Assembly: GCA_003233475.1 (NCBI GenBank)
Contig: QILU01000072.1
Location: forward strand, 1 to 25,812
Direction: 5' to 3'
From: Ahrensia sp.
GTDB taxonomy: Bacteria; Pseudomonadota; Alphaproteobacteria; Rhizobiales; Rhizobiaceae
DNA length: 25,812 nucleotides
The notes under the pieces were generated by a model, which searched no databases, was not told the origin of the DNA, and saw only the letters and a list, made by a program, of their open reading frames with translations. Shown piece by piece: positions 1-7,977 of the stretch. The number at the start of each line of letters is the position of its first letter. The first letter of the stretch is position 1. A program made the position numbers and the translations under genes.

Positions 1-224
1 GCAATTATCACCCAAACCCAAAAACCCGTTGTGAAAGTGGGAACACTAAAACCGAAACCCTTGACCAACACCACCCAATAAAATGCCGCCACCGGCAAGC
101 CAAAGCCAAAACGTACAAATGTGGCGCCCGTGTCGCCCATAACGCTTTTGAGGTGTTTTTGCGTGGCAGATCGCACATTTTGCAAAAATGCGGCTGCAAT
201 TGTGATGGGGATCCACAGCTCCAT
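1..224 (-). CDS. EamA/DMT-family transporter, N-terminal part (truncated by window edge)
   Basis: Reading the minus strand from an ATG at 224 gives 74 codons open to the window edge. The product starts MELWIPITIAAAFLQNVRSA, followed by a TGATFVRFGFGLPVAAFYWV segment. The opening hydrophobic helix, the 'LQN.RSA.QKHL' stretch and the 'GATFVRF' motif match the first two helices of drug/metabolite-transporter (EamA) proteins of alphaproteobacteria. An AAGGGAAGG purine-rich ribosome-binding site lies just upstream. This is probably an inner-membrane exporter or permease of unknown substrate. It is divergent from gcrA and shares the 225-607 upstream region. The call rests on the N-terminus only. 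Confidence 0.72.
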   Translation of the reverse strand, partial: MELWIPITIAAAFLQNVRSATQKHLKSVMGDTGATFVRFGFGLPVAAFYWVVLVKGFGFSVPTFTTGFWVWVII

Positions 225-607
225 AACCTTCCCTTGAGGCATGTCGGTGCGGGTTACAAGCTGGAAATTGCAAACATCACACACGCAAGAGAAAATCGTG
301 CCAGGAGCATAAATTTACCCTCTTATCCCCAGATTCCTTGAGTTTTGCGCAAGTTGATTCTTTTGTCTGGGGACAAAGTGAAAAAATGATTCGTGTTGGC
401 TTGATGACTCTTGCGGCGGAGTCAATCTGCATAGTAGATTATTTTCAAGACATAGTCAGGCACTAAACAGAGCCGAAATTCCTGTAGGATGGCCTCGCTT
501 CAACAGCGATGGTTTTACACCGTTTTTCAAATTTTATGGAAAACGGGCAAGATTTCTTTGCGCTGAAATTCAAGACCTGGCAAGCGAAAACAATGCGAGG
601 AACTTCC
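225..607. promoter_or_regulatory. Divergent regulatory region upstream of gcrA with a GANTC cluster
   Basis: No gene is supported here. The stretch holds five CcrM-type GANTC sites (332-336, 356-360, 388-392, 406-410, 419-423). TTATCCCCA (323-331) and, inverted, TTGTCCCCA (368-376) resemble DnaA boxes. A short inverted repeat TTTGTC/GACAAA (362-377) overlaps the second box. These are seen directly. That they control gcrA through methylation state and DnaA is inferred from Caulobacter biology, where gcrA is DnaA-dependent and GcrA acts at methylated GANTC promoters. I did not identify clear -35/-10 boxes. Confidence 0.6.
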
Positions 608-1114
608 ATGTCATGGACCGATGAACGTGTAGCCCGTTTGGCAAAATTATGGGCTGATGGATTAAGCGCCAGCCAGGTTGCCGCAGAACTTGGCGGTGTC
701 ACCCGCAATGCGGTAATTGGTAAAGTGCATCGGCTGGGCCTTTCCGGCCGGGTCAAGCCAGCAGGAAAATCAGGCGGCGGTTCCAGACGCAAGCCTTCTG
801 CACCGCGCTCCAGAGGTACGGGCGGCTATTCCCGTTCTGCACGAGCAAATTCACGCCCCAACGGGCGGGCTGGCTCGGATGTTGCTGTTGCTCATAAACC
901 GCCTCGGGTTGAAGAAGAAGTCGTCGCACCAATATCCAAAAAACTGGACTTGATGGAATTAACCGAAACCACCTGCCGGTGGCCAACGGGTGATCCGTCA
1001 CTGCCTGGCTTAACCTTTTGCGGCCACAAGTGCAGTGATGACAAACCCTACTGCAAATTTCACAACAAAATTGCCTTCCAACCCCCTAACGAGCGGCGAC
1101 GTCGTCGTCGGTAA
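608..1114 (+). CDS. gcrA: GcrA cell-cycle regulator
   Basis: 168-aa transcriptional co-regulator that in Caulobacter binds sigma-70 and activates promoters carrying methylated GANTC. The N-terminus MSWTDERVARLAKLWADG followed by 'SASQVAAELGGVTRNAVIGKVHRLGLSGR' is the canonical GcrA helix-turn-helix (residues 1-48). The middle is a basic, low-complexity linker. The C-terminal part has the conserved 'CRWPTGDP', 'FCGHKC' and 'PYCKFH' motifs of the sigma-binding domain, then an Arg-rich tail. The start was set at 608 because GAGG (597-600) sits 7 nt upstream and the homologous N-terminus begins there. The longer open frame from 509 adds unrelated residues. It ends 18 nt before the convergent coaBC stop with no obvious terminator between. 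Confidence 0.96.
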   Translation: MSWTDERVARLAKLWADGLSASQVAAELGGVTRNAVIGKVHRLGLSGRVKPAGKSGGGSRRKPSAPRSRGTGGYSRSARANSRPNGRAGSDVAVAHKPPRVEEEVVAPISKKLDLMELTETTCRWPTGDPSLPGLTFCGHKCSDDKPYCKFHNKIAFQPPNERRRRRR

Positions 1115-1132
1115 CAGGAGGTCGGGGAAAAC

Positions 1133-2365
1133 TTAAACGCTCACCACTTCGAACCGTTCAGCAATTCTGGTCACCAACCGTTCAGCCACTTCGCTTTTGG
1201 AGCATTTTGGCCAGGCTTCATCGCCGCCCTTATCCACCAGCACAACCGAATTTGAATTGCCACCAAACACATTGTTTTCAGGCGATACATCATTGGCAAC
1301 AATCCAATCTGCGCCCTTGCTGGCCAGTTTGGCCCGCGCGTGATCAACCAGATTTTCAGTCTCTGCGGCAAACCCGATAACCAGCTCAGGGCGATCTTTC
1401 TTACGGGTTGCAACCCCTTTTAGAATATCCGGGTTCTCGATCATCTTAAGCGCAGGAATTTTGCCGCTACCGTCTTTCTTGATTTTTTCCCCAGCTTGGC
1501 TATCCACCCGCCAGTCGGCCACTGCGGCAACGAAGACGGCGATATCTGCCGGCAGGGCGCGTTCCACAGCCTGTTGCATGTCGAGGGCAGAAATGACGTT
1601 CACCACGGTAACATCAACCGGGTCGGGAATATTCACCGGGCCTGAAATCAACAAGACTTCGGCCCCGGCACGGGCAAGTTCTTCAGCGATCGCATGACCC
1701 TGTTTGCCAGAGGAATGATTGGAGATATAGCGCACCGGATCGATGTCCTCGCGGGTTGGGCCGGAGGTCACGATGGCGCGTTTTCCCAAAAGGGGTTTGG
1801 GGGAATCGTCCAACATCTTTTCGGCAGCCAAGAGAATTTCCATCGGTTCCGCCATGCGGCCAAAACCCGCTTCGCCTGTTTCCGCCATTTCTCCCTCATT
1901 TGGGCCAATGAAAGAGATGCCATCTTCTTCCAACGTTTCAACATTGCGCCGGGTGGCAGGGTTGTCCCACATGGCCGGGTTCATGGCCGGGGCCACAAGC
2001 ACCGGGGAATTCGCAGCCAATAAAATGGTGGACGCCAGATCATTACCCAGACCATTGGCCATTTTTGCCATTAAATCAGCCGTTGCCGGGGCGACGATTA
2101 TCAGATCAGCCTCCCGCGCCAGCCGGATATGCCCGATATCGTGCTCTGCGTCGCTATCCCAGATATTTGTGAAAACCGGCTCGCCCGTTAACGCACCTAT
2201 GCTCATCGGCGTGACAAATTGTTGTGCGGCTTCGCTCATTACACAGCGCACAATTGCCCCGCGCTCGCGTAATCGGCGAATGAGGTCATGGCATTTATAA
2301 GCGGCAATACCGCCGCCAATAATCAGGAGGATTGTGCGGGACTGAAATGTTTGGGAAATGCTCAT
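1133..2365 (-). CDS. coaBC: Bifunctional phosphopantothenoylcysteine decarboxylase / phosphopantothenate-cysteine ligase
   Basis: 410-aa flavoprotein of coenzyme A synthesis. The N-terminal CoaC half (about 1-185) decarboxylates 4'-phosphopantothenoylcysteine with FMN. The C-terminal CoaB half (about 190-410) makes it from phosphopantothenate, cysteine and CTP. Visible motifs are GGGIAAYK near the N-terminus, the active-site His of 'IGHIRLA' (H79), PAMNPAMW (126-133) and the CoaB signature TSGPTREDIDPVR (200-212) with 'NHSSGKQG' after it. In the CoaC flap 'MAETGEAGFGRM', the position of E. coli Cys158 appears to be Thr163. The start was chosen at the ATG at 2365; a TTG at 2377 directly abuts the ubiB stop. 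It is last in an apparent ubiE-ubiB-coaBC operon. Confidence 0.95.
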   Translation of the reverse strand: MSISQTFQSRTILLIIGGGIAAYKCHDLIRRLRERGAIVRCVMSEAAQQFVTPMSIGALTGEPVFTNIWDSDAEHDIGHIRLAREADLIIVAPATADLMAKMANGLGNDLASTILLAANSPVLVAPAMNPAMWDNPATRRNVETLEEDGISFIGPNEGEMAETGEAGFGRMAEPMEILLAAEKMLDDSPKPLLGKRAIVTSGPTREDIDPVRYISNHSSGKQGHAIAEELARAGAEVLLISGPVNIPDPVDVTVVNVISALDMQQAVERALPADIAVFVAAVADWRVDSQAGEKIKKDGSGKIPALKMIENPDILKGVATRKKDRPELVIGFAAETENLVDHARAKLASKGADWIVANDVSPENNVFGGNSNSVVLVDKGGDEAWPKCSKSEVAERLVTRIAERFEVVSV

Positions 2366-2377
2366 AACACCATTCAA

Positions 2378-3958
2378 CTACACAAATTGGTTCCATACCA
2401 GAGCAGCCATTGAGACGGCGATGACCCAAAGGGCCACACGGCCAGAACGGGAATGGCGGGCTTCGGCTTTTCCAATGGCGGCAATGGTGGGTTTATCCAG
2501 CCGCACGCCGTGTTTTGCCATTGTATCAATTTCGTGGCTGAGCAATTCAGCCCGCTTGGCCATGTCCGGTGCCAGACGCAACAATTGGCTTGCAGCCTTT
2601 AATCCATCGACCGCTTCATCCATTTTGCCCAGGGGCCCGACAAAACGGGTGACAATCGGGGTGACAATCGGCCCACCGGATTCCCACATATTGAATTGCG
2701 GATCGAGTTTTCGCGCAACCCCTTCCACCACCACCATGGTTTTTTGCAAAAGGATCAATTGCGGCTGGGTTTTCATGTCGAACAAATCGGTAATTTCAAA
2801 CAGGAGCGTCAATAGAGAAGCCATGGAAATCTGATCCGCGGGCTTGCCGTAAATTGGCTCCCCAACGGCGCGCAATGCCTGGGCAAAGCTGTCCACGTCC
2901 TTGTCTTGAGACACATATCCGGCCTCAATATGCACCTCCGCCACCCGTCGATAATCCCGTTGGATAAAGCCGTAGAGTATCTCCGCCAAAAACCGACGTT
3001 CGGGTTTGCTCAGTCGCCCGGAAATACCTAAATCAACCGCGACGATGTCTCCATCAGGGGCAAGAAACAAATTGCCCGGGTGCATATCCGCATGGAAAAA
3101 CCCATCACGGATTGATTGACGCAAAAAGCTTTGGTTCAAGGTGTTGGCCACGGCTTTCAAATCATGGCTGGACGCCTGAATGGCCTCCATATCAGTGAAT
3201 TTTATTCCATCCACCCATTCCATAGTAATGCAATCCCGGCCAGAGCGTTTCCAGTCAACCGCGGGCACGCGAAACCCTTCATCATCTTTGATGTTTTCCG
3301 CCATTTCGGAAAACCCGGCGGCCTCCATCCGCAATTCCATTTCCAGCTTGGCGGAATTGGCTAGAATATCGACAATCGACACTAGTTGCAGACGATCAAG
3401 TGCCGGGAAAAACCGGTTCAACGTTCGCGCGGCAATATAAAATGTTTGCAAATCCCAGACAAAGCGTTCGCGCACTCCCGGGCGAATAATCTTTACCGCC
3501 ACATCCCGCTCAATGCCGTCTTCATTGCGAACCCGCGCTTTGTGCACCTGGGCAATGGAGGCGGCTGCAATGGACGGGCCGAATTCGACAAACAAATCAT
3601 CAACTTTCGCCGCCAGTGTTGCCTCAACAATGGCACGCGCCTTCTCGGTTGAATAAGGGGCCATCCGGTCCTGCAACAGCTCCAGATCCCTGGCGATGCT
3701 TTCCCCCACAACATCCGGGCGGGTGGCCAGGAATTGACCCAGCTTTACCCAGCTTGGCCCCAGCCTTGTAAGCGCGTTCCCAAGAATTTTGGATTGCTTT
3801 TCGTCCTTCGCCCGGCGGCGGCGAATGATTTTAGCAATAAATTTCAAGCCGACAATAGGGGTTGGCGCGCCCTCATCGGGCAGTGCGGTAATCACCCCTT
3901 CGCGCATTAATACAAAGAGCGCCCGAAACAATGAAAAGAATGCGCGGATATTGGTCAT
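2378..3958 (-). CDS. ubiB: UbiB, atypical kinase/ATPase for ubiquinone biosynthesis
   Basis: 526-aa member of the ABC1/ADCK/UbiB family, a membrane-associated protein-kinase-like ATPase that supports the lipid-bound steps of ubiquinone synthesis. Seen in order: the family-specific KLGQ motif (72-75), the Ala-rich nucleotide loop AAASIAQVH (131-139), the 'AVKII' lysine (about 156), HADMHPGN (289-296), DLG in place of DFG (309-311), and a hydrophobic C-terminal helix (about 507-525). The start is ATG 3958, giving a normal N-terminus 'MTNIRAFFSL' 7 nt after the ubiE stop. The frame extends 13 codons further but only into ubiE. Tight spacing supports cotranscription with ubiE and coaBC. Confidence 0.95.
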   Translation of the reverse strand: MTNIRAFFSLFRALFVLMREGVITALPDEGAPTPIVGLKFIAKIIRRRRAKDEKQSKILGNALTRLGPSWVKLGQFLATRPDVVGESIARDLELLQDRMAPYSTEKARAIVEATLAAKVDDLFVEFGPSIAAASIAQVHKARVRNEDGIERDVAVKIIRPGVRERFVWDLQTFYIAARTLNRFFPALDRLQLVSIVDILANSAKLEMELRMEAAGFSEMAENIKDDEGFRVPAVDWKRSGRDCITMEWVDGIKFTDMEAIQASSHDLKAVANTLNQSFLRQSIRDGFFHADMHPGNLFLAPDGDIVAVDLGISGRLSKPERRFLAEILYGFIQRDYRRVAEVHIEAGYVSQDKDVDSFAQALRAVGEPIYGKPADQISMASLLTLLFEITDLFDMKTQPQLILLQKTMVVVEGVARKLDPQFNMWESGGPIVTPIVTRFVGPLGKMDEAVDGLKAASQLLRLAPDMAKRAELLSHEIDTMAKHGVRLDKPTIAAIGKAEARHSRSGRVALWVIAVSMAALVWNQFV

Positions 3959-3965
3959 GGCCGAG

Positions 3966-4754
3966 TTATATTTTCCAGCCCGTATGAAGGGCGGCAATTC
4001 CGCCGCTCATGTTACGAAAACTCACCCGCCCAAACCCGGCTTCACGAATAAAATTTGCAAAACTGTTCTGGTTGGGAAATTTACGAATGCTCTCCACCAG
4101 ATATTGGTAACTGGAGGCATCCCCCGTCACCATGCGCCCAATTTGAGGAATGGCGTTGAAAGACCATAAATCATAAAACCGGTCCAACATCGGAACATCA
4201 ACTTCAGAAAATTCCAGACACAAAAACTGCCCGCCGGGCTTTAACACCCGATAGGCTTCTTCTAAAGCGCGGTCCATATGCGACACGTTACGAATACCAA
4301 AGGCCACGGTGTAAGCGTCGAAACTGCTGTCTTCAAAGGGCAGATCTTCTGCATTAGCTTCAACAAAATCCACATTTTCCGTCATGCTCATTTTGGCAGA
4401 CCGCTCCCGGCCCACATCAAGCATGGAACCGTTGATATCCAGAACCGTGACATAGGCATTGTTGTTGGAAGCTTCCACCAGACGAAAAGCAATATCACCT
4501 GTCCCCCCCGCCACATCGAGGCCATGCCATGGGGCAATTTTTGAAGGCGCGGCTTTTGTAACCAGCGCACTTTTCCAAAGCCGGTGCATGCCGGCTGACA
4601 TCAGATCGTTCATCACATCGTAGCGCGTGGCAACCGAGTGAAAAACATCATTCACCTTGTCCTGCTTTTTCCCCTCGCCTATCTGCTCAAAGCCATAGGT
4701 GTTGCTCATTTGCTCAGGAGAAGTAGTACGGGCGGTGGTGCGAGTGGTGTTCAT
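3966..4754 (-). CDS. ubiE: UbiE, C-methyltransferase of ubiquinone/menaquinone biosynthesis
   Basis: 262-aa SAM-dependent methyltransferase acting on the demethoxy-quinol ring. Seen: '[11 protein letters not shown]'-type N-terminal block (here [11 protein letters not shown]), '[28 protein letters not shown]', motif [10 protein letters not shown] (79-87), '[30 protein letters not shown]', and the C-terminal '[11 protein letters not shown]'. All are hallmarks of UbiE/COQ5. The ATG at 4754 was chosen because the frame extension to 4814 has no family match. A second ATG at 4709 (MSNTYGF) cannot be excluded. It is first in the minus-strand ubiE-ubiB-coaBC group and divergent from cmk, with 124 nt between the two starts. 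Confidence 0.95.
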   Translation of the reverse strand: MNTTRTTARTTSPEQMSNTYGFEQIGEGKKQDKVNDVFHSVATRYDVMNDLMSAGMHRLWKSALVTKAAPSKIAPWHGLDVAGGTGDIAFRLVEASNNNAYVTVLDINGSMLDVGRERSAKMSMTENVDFVEANAEDLPFEDSSFDAYTVAFGIRNVSHMDRALEEAYRVLKPGGQFLCLEFSEVDVPMLDRFYDLWSFNAIPQIGRMVTGDASSYQYLVESIRKFPNQNSFANFIREAGFGRVSFRNMSGGIAALHTGWKI

Positions 4755-4878
4755 AACAAGATTCCAAAAGCGATGTCTGGAATTGATATAGGACAAGCGA
4801 GATAAAACTTCCATGCGACATGTGAGGTTAGGGTAAAAATGGTTGATACAGTGGTCGGGAACTTTTAGACATCAAACC

Positions 4879-5517
4879 ATGACCCGCCCTTTTATTATCG
4901 CGATCGATGGCCCTGCCGCTTCCGGAAAAGGAACACTGGCACGCAAACTGGCTGAGAAGTTCAGCCTGCCCCATCTGGATACAGGGCTTACCTACCGTGC
5001 CGTTGCCCACGCCTTGATGCAAAATGGAGAGCCGTTGGATGACGAAATGTTGGCGGTAAAAGCCGCCGAGAACGTGGAATTGGGAGCTCTGAATCGGGAT
5101 ATTCTTTCCGACCACGCTATCGGCAATGCAGCCTCAAAAGTGGCCGCCATGCCAAGGGTTCGCGCCGCTCTGGTGGAGCAACAGCGTAAATTTGCCAACA
5201 CGCCCCCTGGTGCGGTGCTGGACGGGCGCGATATTGGCACGGTTGTGTGCCCCGATGCGCAGGTGAAACTCTATGTCACAGCTTCCGCGAATGTCCGCGC
5301 ACTGCGCCGCTGGAACGAAATGCAACTGCAAGGAAAACAGGCGGAGTTCAATGAAATTCTGGAAGATATTCGGGCCCGGGACGAACGCGATATGGGGCGC
5401 GCAGACAGCCCATTAAAGCCGGCAGAAGATGCCCACTTGCTCGATACGTCACAAATGGATATAGAAGCCGCATTCATGGTGGCTTTGGACCTTGTAAAAC
5501 AAGCCAGATCAGCGTGA
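4879..5517 (+). CDS. cmk: Cytidylate kinase
   Basis: 212-aa (d)CMP kinase that phosphorylates CMP/dCMP with ATP. Seen: P-loop GPAASGKGT (11-19), '[11 protein letters not shown]', '[15 protein letters not shown]', and the lid/substrate region '[25 protein letters not shown]'. Length is normal. ATG 4879 starts the typical '[12 protein letters not shown]'; the frame from 4843 adds 12 residues without family support. No convincing Shine-Dalgarno sequence precedes it. In many alphaproteobacteria cmk lies between aroA and rpsA. Here rpsA follows as usual, but the upstream neighbour is the divergent ubiE. Confidence 0.95.
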   Translation: MTRPFIIAIDGPAASGKGTLARKLAEKFSLPHLDTGLTYRAVAHALMQNGEPLDDEMLAVKAAENVELGALNRDILSDHAIGNAASKVAAMPRVRAALVEQQRKFANTPPGAVLDGRDIGTVVCPDAQVKLYVTASANVRALRRWNEMQLQGKQAEFNEILEDIRARDERDMGRADSPLKPAEDAHLLDTSQMDIEAAFMVALDLVKQARSA

Positions 5518-5531
5518 ATATGTTGAGTTAG

Positions 5532-5560
5532 TGGGCCTAGCCCATACGGTTTTTCCTTTT
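5532..5560 (+). terminator. Possible weak terminator after cmk
   Basis: TGGGC/GCCCA (5532-5544) forms a 5-bp stem with a 3-nt loop, followed after 5 nt by the T-rich stretch TTTTTCCTTTTT. The gap between stem and T-run makes it a poor intrinsic terminator, so it may only attenuate transcription into rpsA. Confidence 0.3.
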
Positions 5561-5686
5561 TAATTCAACGTAGTAGCAAACCGGCCTTCCGCTTTTTTGC
5601 ACCCCACCGGTATCAACCGGATTAGTCCGCACCAAATGCGGGCGGGGCGGAAACAGTCGATAAATGAAACACAAACCCCGGTGCAC

Positions 5687-5715
5687 ATTCGCGAATAGAA
5701 ATTATATTCGCGGAT
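5687..5715 (+). promoter_or_regulatory. Hairpin in the rpsA leader directly before the ribosome-binding site
   Basis: ATTCGCGAATA (5687-5697) and TATTCGCGGAT (5705-5715) pair over 11 bp with one G-U and a 7-nt loop. The stem ends 4 nt before GGAG (5720-5723), the Shine-Dalgarno sequence of rpsA. E. coli rpsA is autoregulated by S1 through its leader, so a similar role is possible here. The function is inference; a DNA operator is an alternative. Confidence 0.45.
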
Positions 5716-5728
5716 TTTTGGAGAATAA

Positions 5729-7435
5729 ATGTCAGATATGAACCCCTCAATGGAGGACTTTGAAGCCCTCCTAGACGAATCCCTTGCCGCCCAGTCCATC
5801 CAGGAAGGAACTGTGGTTGAAGGTATAGTGACTGCCATCGAAAAAGACATGGCGATCATTGATGCAGGCCTGAAAGTTGAAGGCCGCGTTGCCTTGAAAG
5901 AATTCGGCCTGAATTTAAAAGACGGTGGCCTGAAAATTGGCGATACCGTTGAAGTTTATCTTGAACGTGTTGAAAACGCCCTGGGCGAGGCCGTCCTGTC
6001 CCGCGACAAGGCCCGCCGCGAAGAGAGCTGGATTAAACTCGAGAAGAAATTCGAAGCCGAAGAAAAAGTTGAAGGCCAGATTTTCAATCAGGTAAAAGGC
6101 GGCTTTACCGTCGATCTGGATGGTGCAACAGCCTTCCTGCCCCGCTCGCAGGTGGACATTCGTCCGATCAGAGACGTCACCCCGTTAATGAACACTATGC
6201 AGCCGTTCCAGATTTTGAAAATGGACCGCCGTCGGGGCAATATCGTGGTGTCGCGCAGATCAGTCCTGGAAGAGAGCCGTGCGGAACAGCGTTCGGAAAT
6301 CGTACAAAACCTTGAAGAAGGTCAGGTTGTTGAGGGCGTGGTTAAAAACATCACCGACTATGGCGCGTTCGTGGATCTGGGCGGTATTGATGGCCTGTTG
6401 CATGTTACCGATATGGCCTGGCGCCGGGTTAATCATCCGACTGAAATCTTGACCATTGGCGAAACCGTCAAAGTGCAGATTATCCGGGTTAATCAGGATA
6501 CGCACCGTATTTCTCTGGGCATGAAGCAGCTTGAATCTGATCCATGGGATGCCATTGACGCCAAATATCCAGTGGATATGAAAGTTACCGGCAGCATTAC
6601 CAACATCACCGATTATGGTGCATTTGTTGAACTGGAACCGGGCATTGAAGGCCTGATTCACGTTTCTGAAATGTCGTGGACAAAGAAGAATGTGCATCCG
6701 GGTAAAATCGTTGCCACGTCTCAGGAAGTTGAAGTTGTTGTGCTGGAGGTTGATCCTTCCAAGCGCCGTATTTCGCTTGGTCTGAAACAAAACCTTTCCA
6801 ACCCGTGGGATACGTTTGCAGAACAATTCCCGCAAGGTACTGTTGTTGAAGGCGAGGTTAAAAACAAAACCGAGTTCGGTCTGTTCATCGGTCTTGAAGG
6901 CGATGTTGACGGCATGGTTCACTTGTCCGATCTGGACTGGAGCCTCTCCGGCGATGAAGCCATCGAAAACTTCAACAAGGGCGATACGGTGAAAGCTGTA
7001 GTGCTGGATGTTGACGTGAAAAAAGAACGTATTTCGCTTGGTATCAAACAGCTTGATGGTGCCGACCCGATGAGCGGTGGAGAAAGCGGCGAAATCCGCA
7101 GAAACTCTGTGGTAACTGCCGAAGTTCTGAAGGTGATTGATGGCGGATTGGAAGTGAAGATTGTCGATACCGACATTGAAGCTTTCGTGAAACGCCACGA
7201 CCTTTCCCGCGACCGTGACGAGCAGCGCCCGGAGCGTTTCTCAGTTGGCCAGAAGATCGATGCCCGCGTGACTTTGTTTGATAAGAAAAACCGTAAGGTG
7301 AATCTGTCGATCAAAGCGCTGGAAATTTCTGACGAAAAAGAAGCGGTGAAACAATTCGGTTCATCAGATTCCGGTGCGTCCCTGGGCGATATTCTGGGCG
7401 CCGCATTGAAAAAGAACGAAGACGACGACAAGTAA
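5729..7435 (+). CDS. rpsA: 30S ribosomal protein S1
   Basis: 568-aa RNA-binding protein of the small subunit, needed to recruit structured or leaderless-weak mRNAs. Six S1 (OB-fold) repeats can be read. The best are the repeated 'VVEGVVKNITDYGAFVDLGGIDGLLHVTDMAW', 'VTGSITNITDYGAFVELEPGIEGLIHVSEMSW' and 'VVEGEVKNKTEFGLFIGLEGDVDGMVHLSDLDW' type units, each followed by an 'RISLGxKQ' strand. The N-terminus 'MSDMNPSMEDFEALLDES' is typical of alphaproteobacterial S1, and the C-terminus is acidic. GGAG at 5720-5723 fixes the start. It lies downstream of cmk and ends in a strong intrinsic terminator. Confidence 0.98.
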   Translation: MSDMNPSMEDFEALLDESLAAQSIQEGTVVEGIVTAIEKDMAIIDAGLKVEGRVALKEFGLNLKDGGLKIGDTVEVYLERVENALGEAVLSRDKARREESWIKLEKKFEAEEKVEGQIFNQVKGGFTVDLDGATAFLPRSQVDIRPIRDVTPLMNTMQPFQILKMDRRRGNIVVSRRSVLEESRAEQRSEIVQNLEEGQVVEGVVKNITDYGAFVDLGGIDGLLHVTDMAWRRVNHPTEILTIGETVKVQIIRVNQDTHRISLGMKQLESDPWDAIDAKYPVDMKVTGSITNITDYGAFVELEPGIEGLIHVSEMSWTKKNVHPGKIVATSQEVEVVVLEVDPSKRRISLGLKQNLSNPWDTFAEQFPQGTVVEGEVKNKTEFGLFIGLEGDVDGMVHLSDLDWSLSGDEAIENFNKGDTVKAVVLDVDVKKERISLGIKQLDGADPMSGGESGEIRRNSVVTAEVLKVIDGGLEVKIVDTDIEAFVKRHDLSRDRDEQRPERFSVGQKIDARVTLFDKKNRKVNLSIKALEISDEKEAVKQFGSSDSGASLGDILGAALKKNEDDDK

Positions 7436-7461
7436 GGTTTGACCCTTCAGTAAAACTAATT

Positions 7462-7492
7462 AAGCCCGTGGTTCACCCCATGGGCTTTTTTT
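7462..7492 (+). terminator. Intrinsic terminator of rpsA
   Basis: AAGCCCGTGG (7462-7471) pairs with CCATGGGCTT (7478-7487) over 10 bp with one G-U, with a 6-nt loop and a following T-run to 7492. It sits 27 nt after the rpsA stop. Confidence 0.9.
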
Positions 7493-7521
7493 ATGCCACA
7501 ATTTGAGAGCACAGAACTGCG

Positions 7522-7899
7522 ATGAAAACACTGTTGATATTTGTGATATTCGCTGCGAGCCTCACACCCGCAATTGCTGCAAAACACCCGAAGGTTCAAT
7601 GCGGAAAGGCCTCGTGGTACGCCATGACCAGCATTACCGCGAGCGGAGAGCGGGCCAGTCCCAATTCCATCACAGCTGCCCACCGCACTTTGCGTTTCGG
7701 CACAAAAGTGCGAGTGACAAACCTGCGCAATGGTCGCTCCGTTATTGTACGTATCAACGACCGCGGGCCTTTTATCAAAGGACGGGTGATTGATGTCACC
7801 AAACGGGTAGCACAAAAACTGGGTTTTTTGAATGCAGGCTGGACGCGGGTTGCGGTTTCCCGCGTGAACGAAAAAATCTCCCGCTCCGCTTGTCAATAA
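7522..7899 (+). CDS. RlpA-like secreted double-psi beta-barrel protein
   Basis: 125-aa exported protein of the septal ring lytic transglycosylase RlpA family, which cleaves denuded peptidoglycan glycan strands. A signal peptide covers residues 1-20 (hydrophobic core, AIAA cleavage site). The mature part is a single RlpA/DPBB domain: '[18 protein letters not shown]', '[24 protein letters not shown]', and 'RINDRGPF', where D80 matches the catalytic Asp and H54 is the conserved His of the AAH motif. There is no lipobox and no SPOR domain, so it is a minimal version. It follows the rpsA terminator and is 78 nt upstream of the MoxR gene. Confidence 0.9.
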   Translation: MKTLLIFVIFAASLTPAIAAKHPKVQCGKASWYAMTSITASGERASPNSITAAHRTLRFGTKVRVTNLRNGRSVIVRINDRGPFIKGRVIDVTKRVAQKLGFLNAGWTRVAVSRVNEKISRSACQ

Positions 7900-7977
7900 T
7901 AGCCGGACAGGTTGCCACGTGCGGGCAAGGTGCTGTAAATATTGTACTTGTAAAAATGTCCAACCAAAGCCGTACCC

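Noticed and set aside
153..341. 62-codon plus-strand frame near the window start
   Set aside because: It overlaps the DMT transporter start and the GANTC region and has no recognisable sequence.
509..607. Upstream extension of gcrA to an earlier ATG
   Set aside because: The GcrA family starts at MSWT with GAGG placed 7 nt before it; the extension has no homology.
1743..2300. 185-codon plus-strand open frame opposite coaBC
   Set aside because: Shadow of coaBC with no recognisable domain or ribosome-binding site.
6260..7198. 312-codon open frame on the minus strand inside rpsA
   Set aside because: It is antisense to a clear, conserved rpsA. Its repeated pattern mirrors the repeated S1 domains and it has no family features of its own.
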